This document shows positions 49,165 to 62,300 of a DNA stretch of 64,000 bases, piece after piece (the stretch's first letter is position 1; the number at the start of each line of letters is the position of its first letter). Below the pieces are notes generated by a model. It did no database searches. It saw only the letters and a list, made by a program, of their open reading frames with translations, and was not told the DNA's origin. Both the position numbers and the translations under genes were made by a program. This stretch comes from Oenanthe sinensis (lineage: Eukaryota > Streptophyta > Magnoliopsida > Apiales > Apiaceae), in NCBI GenBank assembly GCA_028671895.1, contig CM053809.1:8353501-8417500 (forward strand), given 5' to 3'.

Positions 49165-51317
49165 CTCTCGACGTTCTCTTTAACGTCTAACTATTTTACC
49201 CTTTCGCTAATGCAACCCTTAAACACATATATAATCCACCATAGACATACTCTACTATATAATTATTTCTATATTGGCAAGCAAGTAGCACATAGACAAT
49301 TATATCATTCACAGTATTCTTGACTGATAGCATTTCCTATACAGAAGTGGTGTGCCAATTGTGTTTTACAAAAATCATTTTAGTTTCTAGAAATTTTGGC
49401 AGCACTTCCTCTGTAATTGGAACTATCCGTCGGAATACAACCGACACAAACAACCGTTCAATCATATATGATTAGCCCCTTATAATATCAATTCCCTATT
49501 ATTCCAAGCAATGCTCACATAAATCATATAATTGACATCACCAAACTCATCTAACTAAACAAGCAGGTTCCAATATGCACTTATAACATTCGAATGAATC
49601 ATAGCAATTTAACAATTTACCTAACTCAATTGCAATCCATGTACTACCTTATGTGCATATATATAGTTAATTGACATTAATAAACTCATTTAATTAAAAG
49701 ACTTACCAAAACAAACTTGCCCGAACAAAATCATATGTTAATTCGAATAAATTTAGTTACAAATAATTAATATCAAACCCCCATTAATATTCATGTATTG
49801 ATTCATTTCCAAACATAACTACGCATATATAGATTGAAAAATTCATTATAGCACAAAATCTTTATATGCAACCACCGAAAGCTAGAATTAACACATAGCA
49901 GTCAACCTCAACTCGAGCTCACATTCGATATTCTTGTTCATAACAATTTCCGAATAACACTTATAGCAAGAACTCGATAATATGAACCAAACTATACAAG
50001 GAAAGTGACATGTAATTCGCAATCTACCATAAGTCATAACCATAGCAGTAGCTAGCATTGTTAACCAACAAAACGGAGCTAAATGGGTCTATACCAAATC
50101 GGCGGACAAATCGGAAACTGCTAGCCATAGTCGGAAAATTATAATCTTAGCATGCAAAGTTAGACACTCATGTAATCAAGTTAATAACACCACAGTCATA
50201 TAAATTAAACATGTCACAACTAAGCTATGTCACCGGCTCACCGGAGCTCATCGCCGGCAACGGAGCTTGAGGCTTGGACCCGATTTGGGTTCTCAACTGC
50301 CCCAATTCACTCTTAGCTGCTAGTATGGCTTCGTTAAGTCACTACAAACCCAACCATGACCTTAGAACAGCTTGCATGTCACTAATACACACACACATAC
50401 ATACGGCAGCATGCATATATATATATCACTTCACAAGTAACAATAAGAATTACAAGGAAGAATGATTATTAGTATGATTTGAAGGACACTAGCAAATCTC
50501 TTGAAATCAAATGGAAATAAGGAAAAATCGCTTGAGGAAGAAGAGAGAAAATGACCTGCAGTCGAAGATACAGAGCAAGTGAAATGGTTAGTGGGCGGTG
50601 GCTTTTACCAAACAAAGACAAGGGCAAAACAGTAATTTCACAATTGCTGTTTTTCTGAATAAAACCATTAAACAATTCGAATTTTTATATAATTGAAGTA
50701 CAAAAATAAGTTTTATATTTTTAAAATTAAGATCATGAATTTAGAAGCTTCCCCATATTTTTGAAATATTTTTCTGATGAATAAAGAATTAATTAAAAAT
50801 CTTTGAAGTTTTAGCACAGAAATAGAAAATAAGAGTAGAAAAATCATAAAAATAATTTTGGCCTCGAATAAAATAAACTTTTATTTTTCAAAAGTCTCAG
50901 AATATATAAGGATCATTTTGAAACAGGTTTCATGATTTTTGGACATTCCAATAATTAAATATGGAATTTAGAAGAGTAATATTTCTAGAATAAAACAGGA
51001 ATAAAAGATTTATATAAAATCACTGAGACTAGAATTAAATACATCACCATTTTTAGAAAGTCTCTAAAATCACATAGAAGCTACATATAAAATTTCATAA
51101 TTATTGGACACACCAATAATTTTATAAAAATCAAAGAGTCACTCAATTAAGCATAAAAATCAATTAAACACTTAATTAAAACACTTAAGCATAATACAGT
51201 CAAACAGACAGTCAACTGGACATATAAAATCATCACATATCATATCTTAACACATTAAAACACATAACTCATGTACCCCATATTATCCAAATAGATTTAA
51301 TTACCTCAATCGTTACA

Positions 51318-51322
51318 ACGTT
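51318..51322 (+). repeat. Target site duplication of element 2, right copy (ACGTT)
   Basis: ACGTT directly follows the element 2 end CGTTACA and leads back into the element 1 LTR (TCCTTAAACTTTAATCC), matching 27941 onward. Confidence 0.96.
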
Positions 51323-52351
51323 TCCTTAAACTTTAATCCTGAACTTACCATTTTGCTATTGCCTAATTACTGTCATGAGTAAATGTCTTGCAACTGTTTT
51401 TTTTTTTCAAAACACTTTACTATACCTGTGAATTGACCCTGCAACCTAACTGTACAACTATAGCTTGGTTTTGAATTCCCAATTCATGATTCCAGCTTAC
51501 CTTACTATAACAGAAACTTGTTTTGAGAATCATCCTGGAATAAATTTTACCTCTGTTCAATGATCTTAAAAATGGATTTAAATATGGAATCCGACTTTCA
51601 AGAAGTCTTTTTCATCAAATGATTTGGTAACTTTAAAAAGAAAGGTTTTGATTATTATAGGAATTCCGATCAAAATGGTTTCTGCGGATTCCTATAGGTT
51701 GGAGGCGTAAGAGGCCGAGTGACGCCGGTCCAGCACTTTTTATGTGTAGACTATAATGAGATAGTCAATGGCTATAATGAGATAGCCCAAGGCCAATGGC
51801 AATAAGTGCCTTTATGAGTACTCCTTATGTCCAGAGGGACTTTAGTCCGTTATGGGGACTTTACGTGGCTGATCACCCGTATTGTCTGGCGTTGTGAGAA
51901 AACTTCAACCAAAATGATTGTTTTAAACAGAAAAGGTCCTAATGAGAGGACAGTTTTATAAATGATTTGAAAAGTAAAAGGTCCTAATGAGAGGACAATT
52001 TTATAGATGATTTCAAAAGCAAGGTCCTAATGAGAGGACAGTTTTATAAAATGTTTTGAAAGAATCAATCCTAAGGAAAGGATAGTTTTATACAAAAAGA
52101 CTTTGTATAGTCTTGTACTTTTATTAGTAGACTTTGAGATTGTTTCAGGAGTTGTAATATTATTTTCGTTGATGTAAATTTAAATATAAATGAATGTAGT
52201 AGTGTGCTTGTTTCATACCATTACCTTGAAAGGTCCAGGCGAGTAGTCGGGGTCATATTTATGCGTATTTTCTATTATTGTTATTTAGGGTGCATGCATA
52301 TAGAGTGTCAGTGACGCCCCGATCTAGACCCCGGGTCGGGAGGGCGCCACA
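51323..52351 (+). repeat. 3' LTR of element 1, second part (1029 bp)
   Basis: It continues the LTR from TCCTTAAAC to GGCGCCACA and matches 27941-28969. With 34605-37345 it totals 3770 bp, the exact length of the 5' LTR. It contains the tandem hairpins (51931-52093) and the same exon 1 deletion joint near 52094-52098. Confidence 0.95.
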
Positions 52352-52356
52352 GAAAT
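52352..52356 (+). repeat. Target site duplication of element 1, right copy (GAAAT)
   Basis: GAAAT follows the LTR end CGCCACA and is continued by AACTTGTAAACTC, a normal satellite sub-unit. Confidence 0.95.
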
Positions 52357-54313
52357 AACTTGTAAACTCTTTTAGGATCATTCTTGGTTCAGTTGACCTT
52401 GAAAATAATTTGTTATAAACTTGAGACTTCATTCTTGATTCGTTTAAACATGGAAACGACTTTATTGCTTCATTCTTGACTCGTTTAAACATGGAAACAA
52501 CTTGTAAACTCTTTTAGGATCATTCTTGGCTCATTTAAACTTGAAAATAATTTGTAACAACCTGAGACTTCATTCTTTACTCGTTTGAACTTGAAAACAA
52601 ATTGTAGATTCATTCTTGACTCATTAGAACATGGAAACAACTTGTAAACTCTTTTAGGATCATTTTTGGCGCATTTGAACATGAAAATAATTCATACCAA
52701 CTTGAGACTTCATTATTGACTCGTTTGAACATGGAAACAACTTATAGCTTCATTCTTGACTCGTTTGAACATGGAAATAACTTGTAAACTCTTTTAGGAT
52801 CATTCTTGGCTCAGTTGACATTGAAAATAATTTGTAACAACCTGAGACTTCATTCTTGATTCGTTTGAACATGGAAACGACTTATAGCTTCATTCTTAAC
52901 TCGTTTAAACATGGAAACAGCTTGTAAACTCTTTTAGGATCATTCTTGGCTCATTTAAACTTGAAAATAATTTGTAACAACTTGAGACTTCATTCTTTAC
53001 TCGTTTGAACTTGAAAACAACTTGTAGATTCATTCTTGACTCATTAGAACATGGAAACAACTTGTAAACTCTTTTAGGATCATTTTTGGCGCATTTGAAC
53101 ATGAAAATAATTCATACCAACTTGAGACTTCATTATTGACTCGTTTGAACATGGAAACAACTTATAGCTTCATTCTTGACTCGTTTGAACGTGGAAATAA
53201 CTTGTAAACTCTTTTAGGATCATTCTTGTGTCATTTGAACTTGAAAGTAATTTGTAACAACTTGAGACTTCATTCTTTACTCGTTTGAACTTGAAATCAA
53301 CTTGTAGATTCATTATTGACTCATTAGAACATGGAAACAACTTGTAAACTATTTTAGGATCATTTTTGGCGCATTTGAACATGAAAATAATTCATACCAA
53401 CTTGAGACTTCATTATTGACTCGTTTGAACATGAAAACAACTTATAGCTTCATTCTTGACTCGTTTGAACATGGAAATAACTTGTAAACTCTTTTAGGAT
53501 CATTCTTGGCTCAGTTGACATTGAAAATAATTTGTAACAACTTGAGACTTCATTCTTGATTCGTTTGAACATGGAAACGACTTATAGCTTCATTCTTGAC
53601 TCGTTTAAACATGGAAACAGCTTGTAAACTCTTTTAGGATCATTCTTGGCTCATTTAAACTTGAAAATAATTTGTAACAACCTGAGACTTCATTCTTGAT
53701 TCGTTTGAACATGGAAACGACTTATAGCTTCATTCTTGACTCGTTTAAACATGGAAACAGCTTGTAAACTCTTTTAGGATCATTCTTGGCTCATTTAAAC
53801 TTGAAAATAATTTGTAACAACTTGAGACTTCATTCTTTACTCGTCTGAACTTGAAAACAACTTGTAGATTCATTCTGGACTCATTAGAACATGGAAACAA
53901 CTTGTAAACTCTTTTAGGATCATTTTTGGCGCATTTAAACATGAAAATAATTCATACCAACTTGAGACTTCATTATTGACTCGTTTGAACATGGAAACAA
54001 CTTATAGCTTCATTCTTGACTCGTTTGAACATTGAAATAACTTGTAAACTCTTTTAGGATCATTCTTGTGTCATTTGAACTTGAAAGTAATTTGTAACAA
54101 CTTGAGACTTCATTCTTTACTCCTTTGAACTTGAAATCAACTTGTAGATTCATTATTGACTCATTAGAACATGGAAACAACTTGTAAACTCTTTTAGGAT
54201 CATTTTTGGCGCATTTGAACATGAAAATAATTCATACCAACTTTAGACTTCATTATTGACTCGTTTGAACATGGAAACAACTTATAGCTTCATTCTTCAC
54301 TCGTTTGAACATG

Positions 54314-54318
54314 GAAAT
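54314..54318. other. Uninterrupted copy of the element 1 target site (right)
   Basis: CTTCACTCGTTTGAACATG followed by GAAATAACTTG and the rare TTCTTGGTTCAG variant matches the joined flanks of element 1. It is a second paralogous empty site, 29119 bp from the left insertion edge. Confidence 0.8.
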
Positions 54319-55420
54319 AACTTGTAAACTCTTTTAGGATCATTCTTGGTTCAGTTGACCTTGAAAATAATTTGTAATAAACTTGAGACTTCATTCTTGA
54401 TTCGTTTAAACATGGAAACGACTTTATTGCTTCATTCTTGACTCGTTTAAACATGGAAACAACTTGTAAACTCTTTTAGGATCATTCTTGGCTCATTTAA
54501 ACTTGAAAATAATTTGTAACAACCTGAGACTTCATTCTTTACTCGTTTGAACTTGAAAACAACTTGTAGATTCATTCTTGACTCATTAGAACATGGAAAC
54601 AACTTGTAAACTCTTTTAGGATCATTTTTGGCGCATTTGAACATGAAAATAATTCATACCAACTTGAGACTTCATTATTGACTCGTTTGAACATGGAAAC
54701 AACTTATAGCTTCATTCTTGACTCGTTTGAACATGGAAATAACTTGTAAACTCTTTTAGGATCATTCTTGGCTCAGTTGACATTGAAAATAATTTGTAAC
54801 AACCTGAGACTTCATTCTTGATTCGTTTGAACATGGAAACGACTTATAGCTTCATTCTTGACATGTTTAAACATGGAAACAGCTTGTAAACTCTTTTAGG
54901 ATCATTCTTGGCTCATTTGAACTTGAAAATAATTTGTAACAACCTGAGACTTCATTCTTGATTCGTTTGAACATGGAAACGACTTATAGCTTCATTCTTG
55001 ACTCGTTTAAACATGGAAACAGCTTGCAAACTCTTTTAGGATCATTCTTGGCTCATTTAAACTTGAAAATAATTTGTAACAACTTGAGACTTCATTCTTT
55101 ACTCGTTTGAACTTGAAAACAACTTGTAGATTCATTCTTGACTCATTAGAACATGGAAACAACTTGTAAACTCTTTTAGGATCATTTTTGGCGCATTTGA
55201 ACATGAAAATAATTCATACCAACTTGAGACTTCATTATTGACTCGTTTGAACATGGAAACAACTTATAGCTTCATTCTTGACTCGTTTAAACATGGAAAT
55301 AACTTGTAAACTCTTTTAGGATCATTCTTGTGTCATTTGAACTTGAAAGTAATTTGTAACAACTTGAGACTTCATTCTTTACTCGTTTGAACTTGAAATC
55401 AACTTGTAGATTCATTATTG

Positions 55421-55503
55421 ACTCATTAGAACATGGAAACAACTTGTAAACTCTTTTAGGATCCCTAAAAGAGTTACAAGTTGTTTCCATGTTCTAATGA
55501 GTC
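55421..55503. repeat. Inverted repeat (40-bp arms, 3-base spacer)
   Basis: Satellite sequence ACTCATTAGAACATGG to CTTTTAGG (55421-55460) is followed after ATC by its reverse complement CCTAAAAG to CATGTTCTAATGAGT (55464-55502). One T is missing in the right arm (GAGTTACAAG against GAGTTTACAAG). RNA or single-stranded DNA of this region would fold into a long hairpin. Confidence 0.9.
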
Positions 55504-55530
55504 ATAATCATTTAGCAAAAAAAAAAAAAA
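55464..55530 (-). mobile_element. Small poly(A)-tailed insert of antisense satellite, with 16-bp target duplication
   Basis: The insert is about 53 bp of satellite in reverse orientation, plus CATAATCATTTAGC and an A run (55517-55533). It is bracketed by two copies of AAACTCTTTTAGGATC (55448-55463 and 55531-55546). The duplication and terminal poly(A) are the marks of LINE-driven retroposition of an RNA, here an antisense satellite transcript. Template switching during replication is an alternative, but it explains the poly(A) less well. Strand given refers to the satellite sense. Confidence 0.6.
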
Positions 55531-56351
55531 AAACTCTTTTAGGATCATTTTTGGCGCATTTGAACATGAAAATAATTCATACCAACTTGAGACTTCATTA
55601 TTGACTCGTTTGAACATGGAAACAACTTATAGCTTCATTCTTGACTCGTTTGAACATGGAAATAACTTGTAAACTCTTTTAGGATCATTCTTGGCTCAGT
55701 TGACCTTGAAAATAATTTGTAATAAACTTGAGACTTCATTCTTGATTCGTTTAAACATGGAAACGACTTTATTGCTTCATTCTTCACTCGTTTAAACATG
55801 GAAACAACTTGTAAACTCTTTTAGGATCATTCTTGGCTCATTTAAACTTGAAAATAATTTGTAACAACCTGAGACTTCATTCTTTACTCGTTTGAACTTG
55901 AAAACAACTTGTAGATTCATTCTTGACTCATTAGAACATGGAAACAACTTGTAAACTCTTTTAGGATCATTTTTGGCGCATTTGAACATGAAAATAATTC
56001 ATACCAACTTGAGACTTCATTCTTTACTCGTTTGAACTTGAAATCAACTTTTAGATTCATTATTGACTCATTAGAACATGGAAACAACTTGTAAACTCTT
56101 TTAGGATCATTTTTGGCGCATTTGAACATGAAAATAATTCATACCAACTTGAGACTTCATTATTGACTTGTTTGAACATGGAAACAACTTATAGCTTCAT
56201 TCTTGACTCGTTTGAACATGGAAATAACTTGTAAACTCTTTTAGGATCATTCTTGGCTCAGTTGACATTGAAAATAATTTGTAACAACTTGAGACTTCAT
56301 TCTTGATTCGTTTGAACATGGAAACGACTTATAGCTTCATTCTTGACTCGT

Positions 56352-59300
56352 TTAAACATGGAAACAGCTTGTAAACTCTTTTAGGATCATTCTTGGTTCA
56401 TTTAAACTTGAAAATAATTTGTAACAACTTGAGACTTCATTCTTTACTCGTTTGAACTTGAAAACAACTTGTAGTTTCATTCTTGACTCATTAGAACATG
56501 GAAACAACTTGTAAACTCTTTTAGGATCATTTTTGGCGCATTTGAACATGAAAATAATTCATACCAACTTGAGACTTCATTATTGACTCGTTTGAACTTG
56601 AAATCAACTTGTAGATTCATTATTGACTCTTTAGAACATGGAAACAACTTGTAAACTCTTTTAGGATCATTTTTGGCGCATTTGAACATGAAAATAATTC
56701 ATACCAACTTCAGACTTCATTATTGACTCGTTTGAACATGGAAACAACTTATAGCTTCATTCTTGACTCGTTTGAACATGGAAATAACTTGTAAACTCTT
56801 TTAGGATCATTCTTGTGTCATTTGAACTTGAAAGTAATTTGTAACAACTTGAGACTTCATTCTTTACTCGTTTGAACTTGAAATCAACTTGTAGATTCAT
56901 TATTGACTCTTTAGAACATGGAAACAACTTGTAAACTCTTTTAGGATCATTTTTGGCGCATTTGAACATGAAAATAATTCATACCAACTTGAGACTTCAT
57001 TATTGACTCGTTTGAACATGGAAACAACTTATAGCTTCATTCTTGACTCGTTTGAACATGTAAATAACTTGTAAACTCTTTTAGGATCATTCTTGGCTCA
57101 GTTGACCTTGAAAATAATTCATAACAACATGAGACTTCATTCTTGATTCGTTTGAACATGGAAACGACTTATAGCTTCATTCTTGACTCGTTTGAACATG
57201 GAAATAACTTGTAAACTCTTTTAGGATCATTCTTGTGTCATTTGAACTTGAAAGTAATTTATAACAACTTGAGACTTCATTCTTGATTCGTTTGAACATG
57301 GAAACGACTTATAGCTTCATTCTTGACTCGTTTACACATGGAAACAACTTGTAAACTCTTTTAGGATCATTCTTGGCTCATTTAAACTTGAAAATAATTT
57401 GTAACAACTTGAGACTTCATTGTTTACTCGTTTGAACTTGAAAACAACTTGTAGATTCATTCTTGACTCATTAAAACATGGAAACAACTTGTAAACTCTT
57501 TTAGGATCATTTTTGGCGCATTTGAACATGAAAATAATTCATACCAACTTGAGACTTCATTATTGACTCGTTTGAACATGGAAACAACTTATAGCTTCAT
57601 TCTTGACTCGTTCGAACATGGAAATAACTTGTAAACTCTTTTAGGATCATTCTTGTGTCATTTGAACTTGAGAGTAATTTGTAACAACTTGAGACTTCAT
57701 TCTTTACTCGTTTGAACTTGAAATCCACTTGTAGATTCATTATTGACTCATTAGAATATGGAAACAACTTGTAAACACTTTTAGGATCATTTTTGGCGCA
57801 TTTGAACATGAAAATAATTCATACCAACTTGAGACTTCATTATTGACTCGTTTGAACATGGAAACAACTTATAGCTTCATTCTTGACTCGTTTGAACATG
57901 GAAATAACTTGTAAACTCTTTTAGGATCATTCTTGGCTCAGTTGACATTGAAAATAATTTGTAACAACTTGAGACTTCATTCTTGATTCGTTTGAACATG
58001 GAAACGACTTATAGCTTCATTCTTGACTCGTTTGAACATGGAAATAACTTGTAAACTCTTTTAGGATCATTCTTGGCTCAGTTGAACATGAAAGTAATTT
58101 ATAACAACTTGAGACTTCATTCTTGATTCGTTTGAACATGGAAACGACTTATAACTTCATTCTTGACTCGTTTAAACATGGAAACAGCTTGTAAACTCTT
58201 TTAGGATCATTCTTGGCTCATTTAAACTTGAAAATAATTTGTAACAACTTGAGACTTCATTCTTTACTCGTTTGAACTTGAAAACAACTTGTAGATTCAT
58301 TCTTGACTCATTAGAACATGGAAACAACTTGTAAACTCTTTTAGGATCATTTTTGGCGCATTTGAACATGAAAATAATTCATACGAACTTGAGACTTCAT
58401 TATTGACTCGTTTGATCATGGAATTAACTTATAGCTTCATTCTTGACTCGTTTGAACATGAAAATAACTTGTAAACTCTTTTAGGATCATTCTTGGCTCA
58501 TTTAAACTTGAAAATAATTTGTAACAACTTGAGACTTCATTCTTTACTCGTCTGAACTTGAAAATAACTTGTAGATTCATTCTTGACTCGTTAGAACATG
58601 GAAACAACTTGTAAACTCTTTTAGGATCATTTTTGGCGCATTTGAACATGAAAATAATTCATACCAACTTGAGACTTCATTATTGACTCGTTTGAACATG
58701 GAAACAACTTATAGCTTCATTCTTGACTCGTTTGAACATGGAAATAACTTGTAAACTCTTTTAGGATCATTCTTGGCTCAGTTGACATTGAAAATAATTT
58801 GTAACAACTTGAGACTTCATTCTTGATTCGTTTGAACATGGAAACGACTTATAGCTTCATTCTTGACTCGTTTGAACATGGAAATAACTTGTAACCTCTT
58901 TTAGGATCATTCTTGTGTCATTTGAACATGAAAGTAATTTATAACAACTTGAGACTTCATTCTTGATTCGTTTGAACATGGAAACGACTTATAGCTTCAT
59001 TCTTGACTCGTTTAAACATGGAAACAGCTTGTAAACTCTTTTAGGATCATTCTTGGCTCATTTAAACTTGAAAATAATTTGTAACAACTTGAGACTTCAT
59101 TCTTTACTCGTTTGAACTTGAAAACAACTTGTAGATTCATTCTTGACTCATTAGAACATGGAAACAACTTGTAAACTCTTTTAGGATCATTTTTGGCGCA
59201 TTTGAACATGAAAATAATTCATACCAACTTGAGACTTCATTATTGACTCGTTTGATCATGGAATTAACTTATAGCTTCATTCTTGACTCGTTTGAACATG

Positions 59301-62300
59301 AAAATAACTTGTAAACTCTTTTAGGATCATTCTTGGCTCAGTTGACATTGAAAATAATTTGTAACAACTTGAGACTTCATTCTTAATTCGTTTGAACATG
59401 GAAACGACTTATAGCTTCATTCTTGACTCGTTTAAACATGGAAACAGCTTGTAAACTCTTTTAGGATCATTCTTGGTTCATTTAAACTTGAAAATAATTT
59501 GTAACAACTTGAGACTTCATTCTTTACTCGTTTGAACTTGAAAACAACTTGTAGTTTCATTCTTGACTCATTAGAACATGGAAACAACTTGTAAACTCTT
59601 TTAGGATCATTTTTGGCGCATTTGAACATGAAAATAATTCATACCAACTTGAGACTTCATTATTGACTCGTTTGAACTTGAAATCAACTTGTAGATTCAT
59701 TATTGACTCTTTAGAACATGGAAACAACTTGTAAACTCTTTTAGGATCATTTTTGGCGCATTTGAACATGAAAATAATTCATACCAACTTCAGACTTCAT
59801 TATTGACTCGTTTGAACATGGAAACAACTTATAGCTTCATTCTTGACTCGTTTGAACATGGAAATAACTTGTAAACTCTTTTAGGATCATTCTTGTGTCA
59901 TTTGAACTTGAAAGTAATTTGTAACAACTTGAGACTTCATTCTTTACTCGTTTGAACTTGAAATCAACTTGTAGATTCATTATTGACTCTTTAGAACATG
60001 GAAACAACTTGTAAACTCTTTTAGGATCATTTTTGGCGCATTTGAACATGAAAATAATTCATACCAACTTGAGACTTCATTATTGACTCGTTTGAACATG
60101 GAAACAACTTATAGCTTCATTCTTGACTCGTTTGAACATGGAAATAACTTGTAAACTCTTTTAGGATCATTCTTGGCTCAGTTGACCTTGAAAATAATTT
60201 ATAACAACATGAGACTTCATTCTTGATTCGTTTGAACATGGAAACGACTTATAGCTTCATTCTTGACTCGTTTGAACATGGAAATAACTTGTAAACTCTT
60301 TTAGGATCATTCTTGTGTCATTTGAACTTGAAAGTAATTTATAACAACTTGAGACTTCATTCTTGATTCGTTTGAACATGGAAACGACTTATAGCTTCAT
60401 TCTTGACTCGTTTACACATGGAAACAACTTGTAAACTCTTTTAGGATCATTCTTGGCTCATTTAAACTTGAAAATAATTTGTAACAACTTGAGACTTCAT
60501 TCTTTACTCGTTTGAACTTGAAAACAACTTGTAGATTCATTCTTGACTCATTAAAACATGGAAACAACTTGTAAACTCTTTTAGGATCATTTTTGGCGCA
60601 TTTGAACATGAAAATAATTCATACCAACTTGAGACTTCATTATTGACTCGTTTGAACATGGAAACAACTTATAGCTTCATTCTTGACTCGTTCGAACGTG
60701 GAAATAACTTGTAAACTCTTTTAGGATCATTCTTGTGTCATTTGAACTTGAGAGTAATTTGTAACAACTTGAGACTTCATTCTTTACTCGTTTGAACTTG
60801 AAATCCACTTGTAGATTCATTATTGACTCATTAGAATATGGAAACAACTTGTAAACACTTTTAGGATCATTTTTGGCGCATTTGAACATGAAAATAATTC
60901 ATACCAACTTGAGACTTCATTATTGACTCGTTTGAACATGGAAACAACTTATAGCTTCATTCTTGACTCGTTTGAACATGGAAATAACTTGTAAACTCTT
61001 TTAGGATCATTCTTGGCTCAGTTGACATTGAAAATAATTTGTAACAACTTGAGACTTCATTCTTGATTCGTTTGAACATGGAAACGACTTATAGCTTCAT
61101 TCTTGACTCGTTTGAACATGGAAATAACTTGTAAACTCTTTTAGGATCATTCTTGTGTCATTTGAACATGAAAGTAATTTATAACAACTTGAGACTTCAT
61201 TCTTGATTCGTTTGAACATGGAAACGACTTATAGCTTCATTCTTGACTCGTTTAAACATGGAAACCGTAAACTCTTTTAGGATCATTCTTGGCTCATTTA
61301 AACTTGAAAATAATTTGTAACAACTTGAGACTTCATTCTTTACTCGTTTGAACTTGAAAACAACTTGTAGATTCATTCTTGACTCATTAGAACATGGAAA
61401 CAACTTGTAAACTCTTTTAGGATCATTTTTGGCGCATTTGAACATGAAAATAATTCATACCAACTTGAGACTTCATTATTGACTCGTTTGATCATGGAAT
61501 TAACTTATAGCTTCATTCTTGACTCGTTTGAACATGAAAATAACTTGTAAACTCTTTTAGGATCATTCTTGGCTCATTTAAACTTGAAAATAATTTGTAA
61601 CAACTTGAGACTTCATTCTTTACTCGTCTGAACTTGTAAATAACTTGTAGATTCATTCTTGACTCGTTAGAACATGGAAACAACTTGTAAACTCTTTTAG
61701 GATCATTTTTGGCGCATTTGAACATGAAAATAATTCATACCAACTTGAGACTTCATTATTGACTCGTTTGAACAAGGAAACAACTTATAGCTTCATTCTT
61801 GACTCGTTTGAACATGGAAATAACTTGTAAACTCTTTTAGGATCATTCTTGGCTCAGTTGACATTGAAAATAATTTGTAACAACTTGAGACTTCATTCTT
61901 GATTCGTTTGAACATGGAAACGACTTATAGCTTCATTCTTGACTCGTTTGAACATGGAAATAACTTGTAAACTCTTTTAGGATCATTCTTGTGTCATTTG
62001 AACATGAAAGTAATTTATAACAACTTGAGACTTCATTCTTGATTCGTTTAAACATGGAAACGACTTTATTGCTTCATTCTTCACTCGTTTAAACATGGAA
62101 ACAACTTGTAAACTCTTTTAGGATCATTCTTGGCTCATTTAAACTTGAAAATAATTTGTAACAACCTGAGACTTCATTCTTTACTCGTTTGAACTTGAAA
62201 ACAACTTGTAGATTCATTCTTGACTCATTAGAACATGGAAACAACTTGTAAACTCTTTTAGGATCATTTTTGGCGCATTTGAACATGAAAATAATTCATA

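Larger units (their letters stand above)
37346..51317 (-). mobile_element. Element 2: Tekay/Del-type chromovirus LTR retrotransposon nested in element 1
   Basis: A complete 13,972-bp element in opposite orientation to its host element. Read on the minus strand it has a 5' LTR (51317-47152), primer-binding site (47148-47137), aORF exon 2 (46956-46552), gag-pol (46110-41551), polypurine tract (41526-41512) and a 3' LTR (41511-37346). Both LTRs are exactly 4166 bp (offset 9806) and agree wherever compared. It is a sister subfamily of element 1: internal coding is over 99% identical in protein, but its LTRs are 396 bp longer and carry about 547 bp missing from element 1, including aORF exon 1. 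It is the youngest event in the window. Confidence 0.96.
47152..51317 (-). repeat. 5' LTR of element 2 (4166 bp)
   Basis: Read on the minus strand it runs from TGTAACGATTGAGG (51317) to GGCGCCACA (47152). It holds a candidate TATA box (49164-49157), tandem hairpins (about 48131-47957) and aORF exon 1 (47508-47434). The approximately 547-bp segment at 47410-47956 has no counterpart in element 1. Confidence 0.95.
25200..52351 (+). mobile_element. Element 1: Tekay/Del-type chromovirus LTR retrotransposon, interrupted by element 2
   Basis: A complete Ty3/gypsy retrotransposon inserted in the satellite. In order it has a 5' LTR (25200-28969), primer-binding site (28973), aORF second exon (29164-29568), gag-pol (30006-34565), polypurine tract (34591), and a 3' LTR split into 34605-37345 and 51323-52351. 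Without element 2 and one copy of its target duplication it is 13,175 bp. Both LTRs are 3770 bp, start TGT and end ACA, and show no difference in the segments compared by eye, so insertion is recent. The clade call rests on the initiator-methionine tRNA primer site, the very long LTRs, the GPF motif after integrase, and a C-terminal chromodomain of the Tekay kind. Both of its LTRs lack the segment that carries aORF exon 1 in element 2. Confidence 0.95.

Noticed and set aside
25200..52351. A single very large retrotransposon or a tandem pair sharing an LTR
   Set aside because: Opposite orientation, two separate 5-bp target duplications and the split 3' LTR show one element nested in another.
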